Part shown: positions 32,376 through 41,893 of the stretch, piece after piece
How the letters are laid out: the number at the start of each line of letters is the position of its first letter
Position numbering within the stretch: the first letter of the stretch is position 1
From: Lentibacter algarum
GTDB taxonomy: Bacteria; Pseudomonadota; Alphaproteobacteria; Rhodobacterales; Rhodobacteraceae
Reading direction: 5' to 3'
Assembly: GCF_040580765.1 (NCBI RefSeq)
Contig: NZ_CP158687.1
Coordinates: forward strand, 1,240,001 to 1,304,000
Length of the DNA stretch: 64,000 nucleotides
The notes under the pieces: model-generated
What the model was told of the DNA's origin: nothing
Databases searched by the model: none
Seen by the model: the letters and a program-made list of their open reading frames with translations, nothing else
Made by a program: the position numbers and the translations under genes

Positions 32376-34835
32376 ATGACCACCAAACAGGTATCCGTCC
32401 GCCTCTCTGCGACTGGCGGCCGACAAGTGCGTGCCGAGCTAGAAGGCGTTGGTGCGGCCGGCTCGCGGGGCATGGGGCGTCTGAGCCGGGAGCTGGATCA
32501 AGCCAATGCGCGCATGGCGGCTTTTGCGCGCCGCGCCAAGATTGCCGCGACAGCTGTTGCGGTCGCCTTGGCCGGTGCTGTTGTTGCAATGACCCGCTCG
32601 ACGATCATCGCCGCCAATGAGATTGATCAGCTGTCACAAGTTGCAAATGCGGCACCGGAGCTGTTCCAGCGCTGGTCGGCGGCCTCCGCCACGGTGGGGA
32701 TCGAGCAAGAGAAGCTCGCCGATATCCTCAAGGACGTGAATGACCGTGTGGGGGACTTTCTGCAGACGGGCGGCGGTCCGATGGCAGACTTTTTTGAGAA
32801 CATCGCACCACGCGTTGGCGTGACGGCCGATCAGTTTGCCCGGCTTTCCGGGCCGGAGGCGCTGCAACTCTATGTCGATAGCCTCGAGCGCGCAGGCGTC
32901 AGCCAGCAGGAAATGACTTTCTATCTCGAGGCCATGGCGTCAGATACGACACGACTTATCCCGCTTATGCAAAACGGCGGGGCGGAGATGACCCGGCTGG
33001 GTGCGCAAGCTCAAGCGCTCGGCGCTGTTTTGGATACCGACGCCATCGCCGCGATGCGTCGATCCGAACTCGCGCTGGTCAGCATCGGACAAGTCTTCGC
33101 TGGGGTGCGCAACCGGATTGCTGTGGCTCTCGCCCCATCGCTGGAGGCTGCAGCCAATGCGTTTGTCGCGCTGGCGTCCAGCATAAGCCCAATCAGTCGG
33201 GGGTTCGACGCGGTGCTGAGCAACCTTGACCGGGTGGCGATCTACGCCGGGACCTTCGCCACCTTCCTCGCTGGTCGCTGGGCGACCGCGATGGCTGCCG
33301 CGGCGCTCTCTGTCCGAGGCCTCGCCTCCACGCTGGTGGTCCTGAAGGGCGCCTTGATCCGCACCGGGATAGGTGCTCTGATCGTTGGTGCAGGCGAGTT
33401 AGTCTATTGGTTCACGCGCCTTGTCTCTGGCGCAGGCGGCTTTGGCGAGGCTATGGGCCTCTTGAAAGACGTTGCTGTCGAGGTCTGGGACCGGATCAAG
33501 ATGGGGGCATCAAGCGCCGGGGCTGCGGCCACCGCCATGTTCTATGACCTGAAAGCCGATGCCGCGTCTGGCATGGCCGGGGCCATCGTTAGCGTCGTGG
33601 GCTTTGGCAACACCACTGCCAACACCTTCGAGGGTGCCCTAATGGCTGTCCGCGAGATCTGGTCGCGCCTGCCAGCGGTGATCGGTGATCTAATCTTCTC
33701 GGCCGCCAACCGCATGCTCGACGGGATAGAGGCGATGCTGAATGGCGCCATTACCCGGATCGATGCCTTTACGGGAAAGATCCGCGATGCGCTGGCGGCT
33801 GTGGGCATCGAGACCACTTTTGGCGAGATTGGTGAGATCAGCCTTGGGGATATCCCGAACCCCTTCGCGGGTGCTTCCGCAGATGCGGGAACGGCTGTGG
33901 CAGAGGCGTTTCGCCGAGCCTTCGAGGATGATCCGCTCACTGTTCCCGACCTTGGGCTTGACGCGATCGCCGCCGAGGCGCTGGCCACTGCGAACACCTA
34001 CCGTCAGGCAGCCACCGAACTGGCAAATGGCGCGACAGCACCGCTCACCTCTTGGGCTGCGCTGCGCGACGCCGTTGCGGGCACCGGCGAAGAAGGCGCG
34101 GCTGCGCTGGATGAGGCTACAGTTTCAGCAGATCGGCTATCGGATGCCATGGACCGAGCTGGTGGTGCGGCCGGGAGCGCTGGCGAACGGGTCGTAACCG
34201 GGTGGCGTGCGGTCTCAGAATCCCTTCAGGCTTATGCCACAGAGTCTTTGAACTGGGGCAAAGGCCTCGGCGAAACCCTGACCGGCGCTTTCAGCGGTGC
34301 GGAAAGCGCCTTCCGGAGCTTCGTCGAGACCGGTAAGTTCGACTTCAAGGGCCTTGTGCGCTCGATCCTGGCGGACTTGGCTGTACTGTCGTTCAAGCGC
34401 GCGGTGCTGGGGCCCATCGCTTCGGCGCTCTCAGGCATCTTTGGCGGCGGGTCCGTCGCAGCGGCCGTCTCGCATGCGGGTGGTATTGTGGGACTGTCCG
34501 GACATAGCCGCTCGGTGCCCGCGATGGCTTTCGCTGGCGCTCCCCGGATGCATTCCGGTGGGAGCGTGGAGCCGGTTGGCTCCTGGGCGGGTCTTCGCCC
34601 CGACGAGGTCCCGACGATCCTGCAGCGCGGGGAAAGGGTGCTAAACCGGCGCGAGGCGGCTAGCTACAGACAAGGCAATGCTGGCTCGGGCGTGACCGTA
34701 AATATCGACGCGCGTGGGGCGCAGATGGGCGTGGCAGAGCAAATCGACGCACGCCTTCGTACGGCCATCCCCGAGATCGCCCGCATTGCGAAGGAAAGCG
34801 TCGCCGATGGCCGACGCCGGGGTCAGGTGATCTGA
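32376..34835 (+). CDS. Tail tape measure protein
   Basis: Protein of 819 aa from ATG 32376 (MTTKQVSVRLSATGGRQVRA; AAGGA upstream); the ATG at 32364 would add four residues. An N-terminal coiled coil is followed by a membrane-like stretch at about 52-75 (AATAVAVALAGAVVAM), helical repeats and hydrophobic segments. The C-terminus contains a lambda gpH-like end (FGGGSVAAAVSHAGGIVG, PTILQRGERVLNRREA). Its length sets tail length; similarity in size to lambda H (853 aa) predicts a lambda-like tail of about 130 nm. Confidence 0.88.
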   Translation: MTTKQVSVRLSATGGRQVRAELEGVGAAGSRGMGRLSRELDQANARMAAFARRAKIAATAVAVALAGAVVAMTRSTIIAANEIDQLSQVANAAPELFQRWSAASATVGIEQEKLADILKDVNDRVGDFLQTGGGPMADFFENIAPRVGVTADQFARLSGPEALQLYVDSLERAGVSQQEMTFYLEAMASDTTRLIPLMQNGGAEMTRLGAQAQALGAVLDTDAIAAMRRSELALVSIGQVFAGVRNRIAVALAPSLEAAANAFVALASSISPISRGFDAVLSNLDRVAIYAGTFATFLAGRWATAMAAAALSVRGLASTLVVLKGALIRTGIGALIVGAGELVYWFTRLVSGAGGFGEAMGLLKDVAVEVWDRIKMGASSAGAAATAMFYDLKADAASGMAGAIVSVVGFGNTTANTFEGALMAVREIWSRLPAVIGDLIFSAANRMLDGIEAMLNGAITRIDAFTGKIRDALAAVGIETTFGEIGEISLGDIPNPFAGASADAGTAVAEAFRRAFEDDPLTVPDLGLDAIAAEALATANTYRQAATELANGATAPLTSWAALRDAVAGTGEEGAAALDEATVSADRLSDAMDRAGGAAGSAGERVVTGWRAVSESLQAYATESLNWGKGLGETLTGAFSGAESAFRSFVETGKFDFKGLVRSILADLAVLSFKRAVLGPIASALSGIFGGGSVAAAVSHAGGIVGLSGHSRSVPAMAFAGAPRMHSGGSVEPVGSWAGLRPDEVPTILQRGERVLNRREAASYRQGNAGSGVTVNIDARGAQMGVAEQIDARLRTAIPEIARIAKESVADGRRRGQVI

Positions 34836-34836
34836 G

Positions 34837-35424
34837 ATGGGCATTCCTGTCTTGCCCATAACGCTTGTGTCCTCGCTTGAGCGGCGGCTGGTGACATCTG
34901 TTGCCGAGGCACGCTCGCCCTTTACCGGCACGTCCCAGATCCAAGATTGGGGCGCGTCGTGGTGGGAATACCAGATCGAGATGGCAGTGACCCAAGGGGC
35001 CAAGGCGCGGCGGCTCTCGGCCTTCTTTACGGCCCTTGGTGGATTGCGCGGCCGGTTTCTGTTCCCTGATCCATCGATCGAGGTGCCTTTGGGGCTGGGC
35101 AATCCTTATGTCACAGAGGCGCAGGTTGCGGGAGCATCCACTTTGCGCACGGCTGGTTGGGGACTTGGCCTTCGCGCGGGGGATTTCTTCCAACTGGGCT
35201 CGGATGCCACCACCCGGCTCTACCAGCTGACGGCGGATGTGATCCCTTTGGGCAGTGAGGCGACGCTCGCCTTCGTGCCGCCGCTTCGGGCTTCCGTGCC
35301 GGTCGGCACGCTCCTTGGCCTTGAGACCCCGTCGGTCCTGTTGCGTCTGACGGCCCCGGTCCCCTCGGTCATCGGTCGAGCGGATCAGCACCGATTTACG
35401 ATATCAGCCCGCGAAGCCCTTTAA
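34837..35424 (+). CDS. DUF2460 tail protein (gpM-like)
   Basis: Protein of 195 aa in DUF2460, the family also present in Rhodobacter gene transfer agent. Segments: TSQIQDWGASWWEYQIEMAV near residue 30 and LGGLRGRFLFPDPS. It would be a tail-tip component linking tube to hub. It starts 1 bp after the tape-measure stop. Confidence 0.8.
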   Translation: MGIPVLPITLVSSLERRLVTSVAEARSPFTGTSQIQDWGASWWEYQIEMAVTQGAKARRLSAFFTALGGLRGRFLFPDPSIEVPLGLGNPYVTEAQVAGASTLRTAGWGLGLRAGDFFQLGSDATTRLYQLTADVIPLGSEATLAFVPPLRASVPVGTLLGLETPSVLLRLTAPVPSVIGRADQHRFTISAREAL

Positions 35425-35440
35425 CCAGCGAGGCCCTCTA

Positions 35441-36001
35441 ATGAGCCGTGATTTGACCCACGCCTTCGCCACTGCACTGGCCGATCAAAGCCTCAGGCCG
35501 GTCATCTTCTTCGAGGGTCAGTTCGCCACGGGCTGGGTCCGGATCTGGTCAGGGCTGGGAGAGGTCAGCTGGAACGGGCAAACTTGGGCTGGGGCTGGAT
35601 CGCTCTTAGGCCTCGGCTCGCTCGATGAAACCGGGGAGGTCGTGGCTGGCGGCACAGCGGTGTCGCTGTCCGGCGTACCGCTGGACTTGGTGCAGATGGC
35701 CATTGAGGAAGCGCGTCAGGGCCTGCCAGGCCGGATCTGGCTGGGGCTTCTCTCCGAGAATGGCGGCATCATTGCCAATCCGGTTCAGGCCTTCTCGGGT
35801 CGGCTCGATGTCCCTGAAATCAAGGATGACGCGGACACCTGCACAATCACGATCAGCTATGAGAGCAGATTGATCGACCTGACCGTGGCGCGGACCTGGC
35901 GCTATACGCACGAAAGCCAGCAGGTCTTGTTTCCGGGCGACCTTGGCTTCGAATATGTGACCGCGATCCAGGACAGAGAAATCACCTGGGGGCGTGGATG
36001 A
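35441..36001 (+). CDS. Tail tip protein (gpL position)
   Basis: Protein of 186 aa, beta-rich, with FFEGQFATGWVRIWSGLGEV and TITISYESRLIDLTVARTWR. It lies between the DUF2460 and DUF6950 genes where lambda gpL and GTA hub-like proteins lie. The hub role is from position; no catalytic motif is seen. It overlaps the next gene by 4 bp. Confidence 0.65.
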   Translation: MSRDLTHAFATALADQSLRPVIFFEGQFATGWVRIWSGLGEVSWNGQTWAGAGSLLGLGSLDETGEVVAGGTAVSLSGVPLDLVQMAIEEARQGLPGRIWLGLLSENGGIIANPVQAFSGRLDVPEIKDDADTCTITISYESRLIDLTVARTWRYTHESQQVLFPGDLGFEYVTAIQDREITWGRG

Positions 36002-36411
36002 TGCTCCGTCGCGTTGACCATTGGGAACGCCTGCTTGCATCGGCGATCGATACCGCTCGGGCAAAGCCCTTTGTCTGGGGCGTTCATGACTGCCCGACCT
36101 TTGCCTTCGAGACGCGCATGATCCTGACCGGCGGAGAGGATGTCGCGGGCCTCTGGCGCGGGCGCTACACCACAGCGCTCGGCGGCGCGCGGGTTATGCG
36201 CCGCCTGGGCTGGGCCTCGCTCGAGGACATGGGTCATGCGTTCCTCGGCGAACCCCGCCCGGGCGTTTTGTTGGCCCAACGCGGCGACATCGTTCTGGCC
36301 GACACCGGTCTTGGCTTCGGCATTTGCAATGGGGCCAGCGCCGTCGGAATGGCGCCCGCGGGCCTCGTGACCGTACCGCTCACCTCTTGCCGGCTTGCCT
36401 GGCTCATCTGA
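35998..36411 (+). CDS. DUF6950 tail protein (gpK position)
   Basis: Protein of 137 aa in DUF6950, an NlpC/P60-related fold. The possible nucleophile is Cys in WGVHDCPTFAFE, and a second conserved region is QRGDIVLADTGLGFGICNG. In lambda the K protein cuts peptidoglycan during DNA entry; the equivalent His was not identified, so activity is uncertain. Starts with ATGATG overlapping the previous stop. Confidence 0.72.
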   Translation: MMLRRVDHWERLLASAIDTARAKPFVWGVHDCPTFAFETRMILTGGEDVAGLWRGRYTTALGGARVMRRLGWASLEDMGHAFLGEPRPGVLLAQRGDIVLADTGLGFGICNGASAVGMAPAGLVTVPLTSCRLAWLI

Positions 36412-36426
36412 ATACGGACCCAATCC

Positions 36427-38973
36427 ATGCCCTTCATCGTGACAGCCGTCACCGCGATCGCGGGGGCGATCAGCGGCGTATTGGCTGCAGGCGGTATTGG
36501 CGCTGCGCTCTTGCGGATCGGCGGGACGCTACTGCTGTCCTATGCGGCGCAGGCACTGATGCCTAAGCCCCAGACCACGATGCAGCCGCGGACGGTGACG
36601 ATCCGCGAGCCCGTGGTGCCGCGCGATCTTGTCTATGGTCGCACCCGCAAGGGCGGGGTCATCGTCTTCCTGCACTCCTCAGGACCCAGCAACACATACC
36701 TCGATCTGGTGATTGTGCTGGCCACGCACCGGGTCAAATCGATCGGGGCCATCTATTTCGAAGGCGAAATGGCGGTAAATGCCGCAGGGACCGCGCAGGG
36801 CCACTGGGCCGGCAAGGTCATCGTTGAGAAGAAACTGGGTGCCGCCAACCAGACGGCCTTTGCGGGCCTGAAATCCGCGCTGCCGGACAAGTGGACCGAG
36901 AACCATCGGCTTCGGGGCTGTGCCGCGATCCGGCTGCGGCTCACTTATGACCAGGATGCCTTCCCGAGCGGGATCCCGAACATCACGGTCGATCTCGAGG
37001 GCAAAGACGACATCTGGGACCCGCGGACGCAAACCGCAGGGTATTCGGAAAACCCAGCCCTTTGCCTTGCTGATTACATGGCCAATCCGACTTGGGGCAT
37101 CGGCGCGCGCATCGGCCGGCCAGACGGGATCGACGAGATGTCCTTGGTCGAGGCTGCCAACATTTGCGACGAAACCGTCCCGCTTGCCGGCGGTGGGTCG
37201 GAGCCGCGCTATGCCTGCAATGGGGTGATTACGCTTTCCGAGGTCCCGAAGACCATTATCGAGGGGATGCTCTCGTCCTTCGCCGGCCGCTGCGCTTTCT
37301 CCGCTGGGTCTTGGCGCATCCACGCAGGCGCCTGGCGGGCCCCGGACGTGGCGCTGACTGCGGATCATATCCGTGAAGGTGGGCTGACCTTGGCCACGCG
37401 CGTGACCATGTCATCGAACTTCAACGGCGTGCGGGGGCAGTTCGTCAGCCCCGAGAACGATTGGCAGCCGGACGACTTCCCGGCCTATGCGAGCACTGTC
37501 TATGTGGCCGAAGACGGTGGTGAGCGGAAATGGCGGGATATCTCGCTGCCGTTCACGATCTCGGCCGCCATGGCGCAGCGGCTGGCGAAGATTGAGCTCG
37601 AGCGCGCGCGTCGGCAGATGACGGTACGGCTCTCGGGCAACCTCTCGGCCTGGGCAGCCACCGTCGGGGATGTGGTGACGCTCTCTTATGCCCGCTGGGG
37701 CTTTGCGGCGAAGCCTTTTGAAGTGCGTGGGGTCAGTCTTGATTTGAGGGCATCGGGCGATGGAGCGTTATTGCTGCCAGAGCTCGTTTTGCGCGAGACC
37801 TCGCCGCTCGTTTACGATTGGTCCGCCTCCGAGCAGCAGATTTATGCAGCCGCCCCACGCACGGCGCTTCCCAATGCCTATGACATCCCGGCACCCGGCG
37901 CGCCGCAGGTGACGGAAGACCTCTATGTCACACGGGACGGGGGCGGGCTGAAGGTACTGGCTAAGATCAGCTGGGAGGCGGCACCGTCTGGATTTGTCGC
38001 GGCCTATCAGCTGCAAGGCAAACTTGCTGGCGCGGCCGACTGGATCGATTATGGCCGCACCGACGGCGTGAGTTTGGACATCCGCGACATCGCGCCGGGG
38101 GCTTGGGCCTTCCGTGTCAAAGCAATCTCGGTCTTGGGCGTTTCCTCGCCTTGGCAGGAGACAGCGGTTGAAATTCTGGGGCTGACCGCCCCACCGGCGC
38201 AGCTTGAGAACGTGACATTGCAAACGGCGGGCGGGCTGGCGATCCTGAAATGGTCACGCTCGGTGGATCCGGATGTGCGGGTCGGCGGCAATATCGTGAT
38301 CCGGCACTCAAAGGAAGCAACGGCAACCTGGGCCGACAGCTATTCGATGGACCGGGTATCGGGCGGTGAGGCCATCGCCGTCGTGCCTCTGAAACCCGGG
38401 ACCTATCTGGTGCGGGCTGAAGACAGCGGCGGCCGTGCGGGCCCGGAAACCCGTGTTTCGACCAAGGGCGCGCAGGTGCTAGCCTTCTCGACCTTGGACT
38501 TCTTGCAAGCTGATCCTGGGTTTCTTGGCGTAAAAGCCGGGCTGCAGGTGACAGGATCAAACCTGACGCTCGCCACGGCGACGGCAAATGGCGTGACACA
38601 AGTGACGGCAATGGACGGCGAATACGCTTTCGCCGCCGGTCTCGATCTTGGGGCCGTGAAACGCGTGCGGCTCCGCTCGGAAATCGGCGTTGCCGCCCTG
38701 GCGCTTAATGACCGGATCGACGCTCGCACTGCCTTGATGGACACATGGGCCGACTTCGATGGCTCAGCAGGTGCAGAAATCGATGTGCTCTTCGAGATCC
38801 GCGAGACCGATGACGATCCGGCTGCATCGCCGAATTGGGGTCCCTGGGGCCGGCTCGACAACCACGAAATCGAAGCTCGCGCGGTGCAAGCGCGGGCGTA
38901 TCTGACGACGAAGGACGCGTCCTATACGCCCATCGTCTCGCAACTGCGGCTTTATGCCGATGAGGTCGTTTGA
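36427..38973 (+). CDS. Central tail fibre / host specificity protein (gpJ-like)
   Basis: Protein of 848 aa forming the tail tip. The N-terminus is hydrophobic (IVTAVTAIAGAISGVLAAGG), followed by hub domains with EPVVPRDLVYGRTRKGGVIV and ENPALCLADYMANPTWGIGA (DUF3672/phage tail type). Fibronectin III-like domains occupy about 490-650, and a C-terminal region probably contacts the receptor. It is the usual determinant of host range in lambda-like phages. It is followed directly (TTGATG) by a fibre with an S74 domain. Confidence 0.87.
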   Translation: MPFIVTAVTAIAGAISGVLAAGGIGAALLRIGGTLLLSYAAQALMPKPQTTMQPRTVTIREPVVPRDLVYGRTRKGGVIVFLHSSGPSNTYLDLVIVLATHRVKSIGAIYFEGEMAVNAAGTAQGHWAGKVIVEKKLGAANQTAFAGLKSALPDKWTENHRLRGCAAIRLRLTYDQDAFPSGIPNITVDLEGKDDIWDPRTQTAGYSENPALCLADYMANPTWGIGARIGRPDGIDEMSLVEAANICDETVPLAGGGSEPRYACNGVITLSEVPKTIIEGMLSSFAGRCAFSAGSWRIHAGAWRAPDVALTADHIREGGLTLATRVTMSSNFNGVRGQFVSPENDWQPDDFPAYASTVYVAEDGGERKWRDISLPFTISAAMAQRLAKIELERARRQMTVRLSGNLSAWAATVGDVVTLSYARWGFAAKPFEVRGVSLDLRASGDGALLLPELVLRETSPLVYDWSASEQQIYAAAPRTALPNAYDIPAPGAPQVTEDLYVTRDGGGLKVLAKISWEAAPSGFVAAYQLQGKLAGAADWIDYGRTDGVSLDIRDIAPGAWAFRVKAISVLGVSSPWQETAVEILGLTAPPAQLENVTLQTAGGLAILKWSRSVDPDVRVGGNIVIRHSKEATATWADSYSMDRVSGGEAIAVVPLKPGTYLVRAEDSGGRAGPETRVSTKGAQVLAFSTLDFLQADPGFLGVKAGLQVTGSNLTLATATANGVTQVTAMDGEYAFAAGLDLGAVKRVRLRSEIGVAALALNDRIDARTALMDTWADFDGSAGAEIDVLFEIRETDDDPAASPNWGPWGRLDNHEIEARAVQARAYLTTKDASYTPIVSQLRLYADEVV

Positions 38974-39632
38974 TGGCGCAGACATCCAACTTCGTGATAG
39001 CGAACGACGCAGGCGCGGCCGTTCGAGCGCGCATCAATGAGGTGATCGCCGCACTGCAATCGACGAGTGCCGGGTCCTCGGCACCAACAGCCACGGTTGC
39101 CGGTATGCTCTGGGTCGATACCTCGGTATCGCCGCCGGTGCTGCGCCGACGAAACGCCACCAACACAGGCTGGGATGCGCTGCTCGATGCGGCAGGCAAT
39201 CTGGAGGGGCTGGGAAATACGGCAGTGGCGCGTACGAACCTTGGCCTCGGGACAATGGCCACGAAATCCGCCGCCGACTATGACGTGGCGATCGCGGCAA
39301 AAGCTGCGCTGTCCGGGGCAACCTTCACCGGCGTCGTCACCGCCCCGAACTTCGTCTCCTCGTCTGATGCCCAGTTGAAGGCGGAAGTCGAGACCATTGC
39401 GGACGCTCTTGCCTTGGTCAGCGCCTTGCGCGGTGTGCGCTTCACCATGGATGGCACGCGCCAAATCGGGGTGATTGCTCAGGAGGTTGAGGGGGTGCTG
39501 CCCGAGGTGGTGCGGGCGGATGCGCAAACCGGTCAGCTCTCAGTCGCTTATGGCAATATCACCGGTCTGTTGATTGAGGCTGTCAAAGAACTCACCGCTC
39601 GCGTGGCGGCATTAGAGGAGGCGCGCCTATGA
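38973..39632 (+). CDS. Tail fibre with C-terminal S74 chaperone domain
   Basis: Protein of 219 aa. The fibre part (1-130) is followed by an intramolecular chaperone: FVSSSDAQLKAEVETIADAL, then MDGTRQIGVIAQEVEGVLPE and a C-terminal coiled coil (VKELTARVAALEE). S74 domains trimerise the fibre and then cleave at the Ser in SSSD. A second fibre at 42879 carries a homologous domain. Confidence 0.85.
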   Translation: MAQTSNFVIANDAGAAVRARINEVIAALQSTSAGSSAPTATVAGMLWVDTSVSPPVLRRRNATNTGWDALLDAAGNLEGLGNTAVARTNLGLGTMATKSAADYDVAIAAKAALSGATFTGVVTAPNFVSSSDAQLKAEVETIADALALVSALRGVRFTMDGTRQIGVIAQEVEGVLPEVVRADAQTGQLSVAYGNITGLLIEAVKELTARVAALEEARL

Positions 39633-39940
39633 CTGAAGGTGGGTTTATTGAAATGATCAACTCGGTCTTTGGAGGCGCCGTCACCACACTGATCGGCGCC
39701 TTTACCGGCCGGCTGATGTGGCATTCGGGTGAAGTAAAACTCGGCAACCGCCGCTTTTTTGGCAAAGAACTCCTGTGGGAAATCCCCGTCGCCGTCGGCA
39801 TGGCCCTGATCGGGGAGGCGGCGGCGCGTTACATCGGCCTGTCGCAGCCGGTCTCGACCGGGTTTGTGGCCACGCTTGCTTATCTGGGTCCGCGCGGGGC
39901 GGAAGCGCTGCTGGGGGCCTGGCTCTGCCGAAAGAAATAA
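39629..39940 (+). CDS. Probable holin-like membrane protein
   Basis: Protein of 103 aa with hydrophobic segments at about 8-27 (INSVFGGAVTTLIGAFTGRL), 52-70 (IPVAVGMALIGEAAARYIGL) and 75-97, placed directly before the endolysin. A LydA/phage_holin_3-like role in membrane permeabilisation is inferred from size, helices and position. Confidence 0.6.
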   Translation: MTEGGFIEMINSVFGGAVTTLIGAFTGRLMWHSGEVKLGNRRFFGKELLWEIPVAVGMALIGEAAARYIGLSQPVSTGFVATLAYLGPRGAEALLGAWLCRKK

Positions 39941-40014
39941 CCCGTCCACCACCAAAAGAAATCCTGCACGCCATCCCATCTGGGGAGGCGTTTTCCTTTG
40001 CATGGGAGACAACC

Positions 40015-40947
40015 ATGACGCCATTCGACATCGCCCGCAGCTACATCGGCACGACCGAGGGACCGGGCCCCGCTGACAATCCCGTCATCATGGAGATGTA
40101 TGCCTCGGTCGGCCACGACTGGGTGGAACATGATAGCGTCGCCTGGTGCGCGGCCTTCGTCGGACATTGCCTCGAGATGGCCGGGATCAAATCCACCCGC
40201 AAGCTGACGGCGCGCTCCTATCTCGACTGGGGCGTGCCCATTGACGTGACAGACGCCCAACAAGGCGACATCGGTGTGATCCCCCGCGGCTCCTCCAGCT
40301 GGCAGGGCCATGTGTTCTTTATCGATCGGATCGAGGGCGCTTGGGTCTGGGGCCTGGGCGGCAACCAAGACGACGCAGTCACTGTGAAACGCTTTCCGGT
40401 CTCGAAACTCCTCGGTGTGCGGCGCGCCGGGAATGTCGCACCTGCTGTGACGCTGTCGGTGAAGGCGGTTCAGCAGCGGTTGAAGGATCTGGGCTATCAC
40501 GAAGTCGGCCAAGTCGACGGAAAAGTGGGGCCGCGCACCCGCGCTGCCATTTTGGCCTTCCGAAACGACAAAAGCCTGCCACTTTTGCCCATCATCGACG
40601 TGACGCTGACCGAGGCGCTGGAGAATGCCGCCCCTCGCGAAATCACACCTGAGAGGTCATCTGGTGCTCCGACGGAAAGCCGAATTGTAACGGCATCCAA
40701 TGCGCAGATCGGTCTCGGTGTCATTGGCGCGGCGGGATCGATCGGCAGCCAGATCGCGCCGGCACTCGCGGAGGCCGAACAGGCCCGAGACATGGCCGGG
40801 CGCGTGTTCACCTTGATTGGGCTGGAAAGCGCGCTTTCCGATGCCTTGCCCTGGATTGGTGCGGCGGTGTTCATTGGCGTGGTGATCTATGCCCTACGCG
40901 CCAAGGCGGCCCGGATCGGCGACCACCGCTCGGGGAAAACGCCATGA
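40015..40947 (+). CDS. Endolysin, TIGR02594 (CHAP-like) with PG-binding domain and TM anchor
   Basis: Cell wall hydrolase of 310 aa from ATG 40015. Residues 1-130 are the TIGR02594/CHAP-like amidase or endopeptidase, with Cys45 in SVAWCAAFVGHC and a His in WQGHVFFID. Residues about 145-190 form a PG_binding_1-like domain (VKAVQQRLKDLGYHEVGQVD). A membrane helix at about 281-298 (ALPWIGAAVFIGVVIYAL) would tether it. It lies between holin-like and spanin genes. Confidence 0.83.
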   Translation: MTPFDIARSYIGTTEGPGPADNPVIMEMYASVGHDWVEHDSVAWCAAFVGHCLEMAGIKSTRKLTARSYLDWGVPIDVTDAQQGDIGVIPRGSSSWQGHVFFIDRIEGAWVWGLGGNQDDAVTVKRFPVSKLLGVRRAGNVAPAVTLSVKAVQQRLKDLGYHEVGQVDGKVGPRTRAAILAFRNDKSLPLLPIIDVTLTEALENAAPREITPERSSGAPTESRIVTASNAQIGLGVIGAAGSIGSQIAPALAEAEQARDMAGRVFTLIGLESALSDALPWIGAAVFIGVVIYALRAKAARIGDHRSGKTP

Positions 40948-41201
40948 GCCTCGTTCTAACCGCGCTGCTCTCCGGCCTTGGTCGACGCTTCGCTTATTGG
41001 GGCGCAATTGTTGCGGCCGTTGGTGTCGCAGTCTGGATCCTGCTCCGGCAGGGCAAGCACGCCGCAGAGGCCGACCTCGCCATTCGCCGCGCCGATGCCC
41101 GTGTCCGCGCGCTGCAAACGTCCAAGGACATCCGTCATGACCTTCAAAACACTGATCGTACCGATCTTGAGCGCCGGGCTAACCGCTGGATGCGCGATTG
41201 A
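40944..41201 (+). CDS. Rz-like inner-membrane spanin
   Basis: Protein of 85 aa with an N-terminal membrane anchor (RFAYWGAIVAAVGVAVWILL, about 16-36) and a periplasmic coiled-coil region (AEADLAIRRADARVRALQTS). It overlaps the endolysin by 4 bp. The lipoprotein partner starts inside its 3' end, as in lambda Rz/Rz1. It would help fuse inner and outer membranes at lysis. Confidence 0.72.
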   Translation: MSLVLTALLSGLGRRFAYWGAIVAAVGVAVWILLRQGKHAAEADLAIRRADARVRALQTSKDIRHDLQNTDRTDLERRANRWMRD

Positions 41202-41340
41202 TCCGCGGAGTTTGCGCGACGATTGCGATTGGGCCGAGCCTATTCGTCCTTCTCGTGGTGATGTGCTGAGCGATGACACTCTGGCCCAGATCGTTGCCCA
41301 TAACGAAGTCGGCGCGCGGCTCTGCGGGTGGCAGCCATGA
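41137..41340 (+). CDS. Rz1-like outer-membrane spanin lipoprotein
   Basis: Protein of 67 aa in a different frame from the Rz-like gene, beginning within its last 65 bp. The signal peptide MTFKTLIVPILSAGLTAGCA has a lipobox-like LTAGC, predicting lipidation at Cys19. The mature part is polar (about 48 residues). The embedded arrangement supports the spanin call. Confidence 0.7.
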   Translation: MTFKTLIVPILSAGLTAGCAIDPRSLRDDCDWAEPIRPSRGDVLSDDTLAQIVAHNEVGARLCGWQP

Positions 41341-41690
41341 CCGTGGCCACTTTGAGCGAAGGTCCGGCGATCCTCGTTGGTTATGCTTGGCGGCTGCAGA
41401 TTGAGGCAGAGGCACCGGTTTTTGTCGACGGCGCAAGCTATGCCGGCCATCTGCGCCTCAAACCCAGTGACCCGACGCTACTGGCAGAACTCTCAAGCGC
41501 TGATGGCGGGATAGAGCACATCACCGATACGGTGTTGGAACTGTCTCTTACACCTGCCCAAACCGCAGGTCTCACGCCCGGTCGCGTGGTGCTGGACTTG
41601 GTTCGCACGGATCTCGAGCCAGACCTACACTTGGGCTTTCTCATTGAAATCCCCGTGATGCTGCCGGTGACGCGAGGGCTGAGCCCATGA
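41337..41690 (+). CDS. Baseplate/fibre-associated protein of unknown function
   Basis: Protein of 117 aa overlapping the Rz1-like gene by 4 bp. Sequence is beta-rich with LVGYAWRLQIEAEAPVFVDG and QTAGLTPGRVVLDLVRTDLE, resembling N-terminal domains of receptor-binding fibre proteins (BppU-like). First gene of the fibre block. Confidence 0.55.
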   Translation: MTVATLSEGPAILVGYAWRLQIEAEAPVFVDGASYAGHLRLKPSDPTLLAELSSADGGIEHITDTVLELSLTPAQTAGLTPGRVVLDLVRTDLEPDLHLGFLIEIPVMLPVTRGLSP

Positions 41691-41893
41691 GTGAAGCGAT
41701 CCGGCAAACAGGCCCGATCACTATCACCGCGCCGATCAAGGTGCGCGTTGTAAACGGGCCATTCCGTATTCGGCTTGGCGGCCAGCCAGGACCGCAGGGG
41801 GCGACAGGCCCACAAGGCGACAAGGGCGATCAAGGTGATCCGGGCATCACGATCCTGCCCACCGACGCCCCCATCAATGGAGGATTTTTCTGA
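41687..41893 (+). CDS. Short collagen-like fibre protein
   Basis: Protein of 68 aa. After a beta-strand start (TGPITITAPIKVRVVNGPFR), residues about 32-53 form a Gly-X-Y collagen-like run (GQPGPQGATGPQGDKGDQGD). Collagen repeats trimerise phage fibres. It overlaps both neighbours (ATGA, TGATG). The two oxygenase-like proteins further on could in principle act on such Pro-containing repeats. Confidence 0.65.
   Translation: MSEAIRQTGPITITAPIKVRVVNGPFRIRLGGQPGPQGATGPQGDKGDQGDPGITILPTDAPINGGFF

Noticed and set aside
20353..41340. Gene transfer agent rather than a prophage, because of DUF2460 and the Rhodobacterales background
   Set aside because: The terminase is GpA-type, there is an integrase, a repressor, replication genes and flanking direct repeats, none of which belong to a gene transfer agent cluster.
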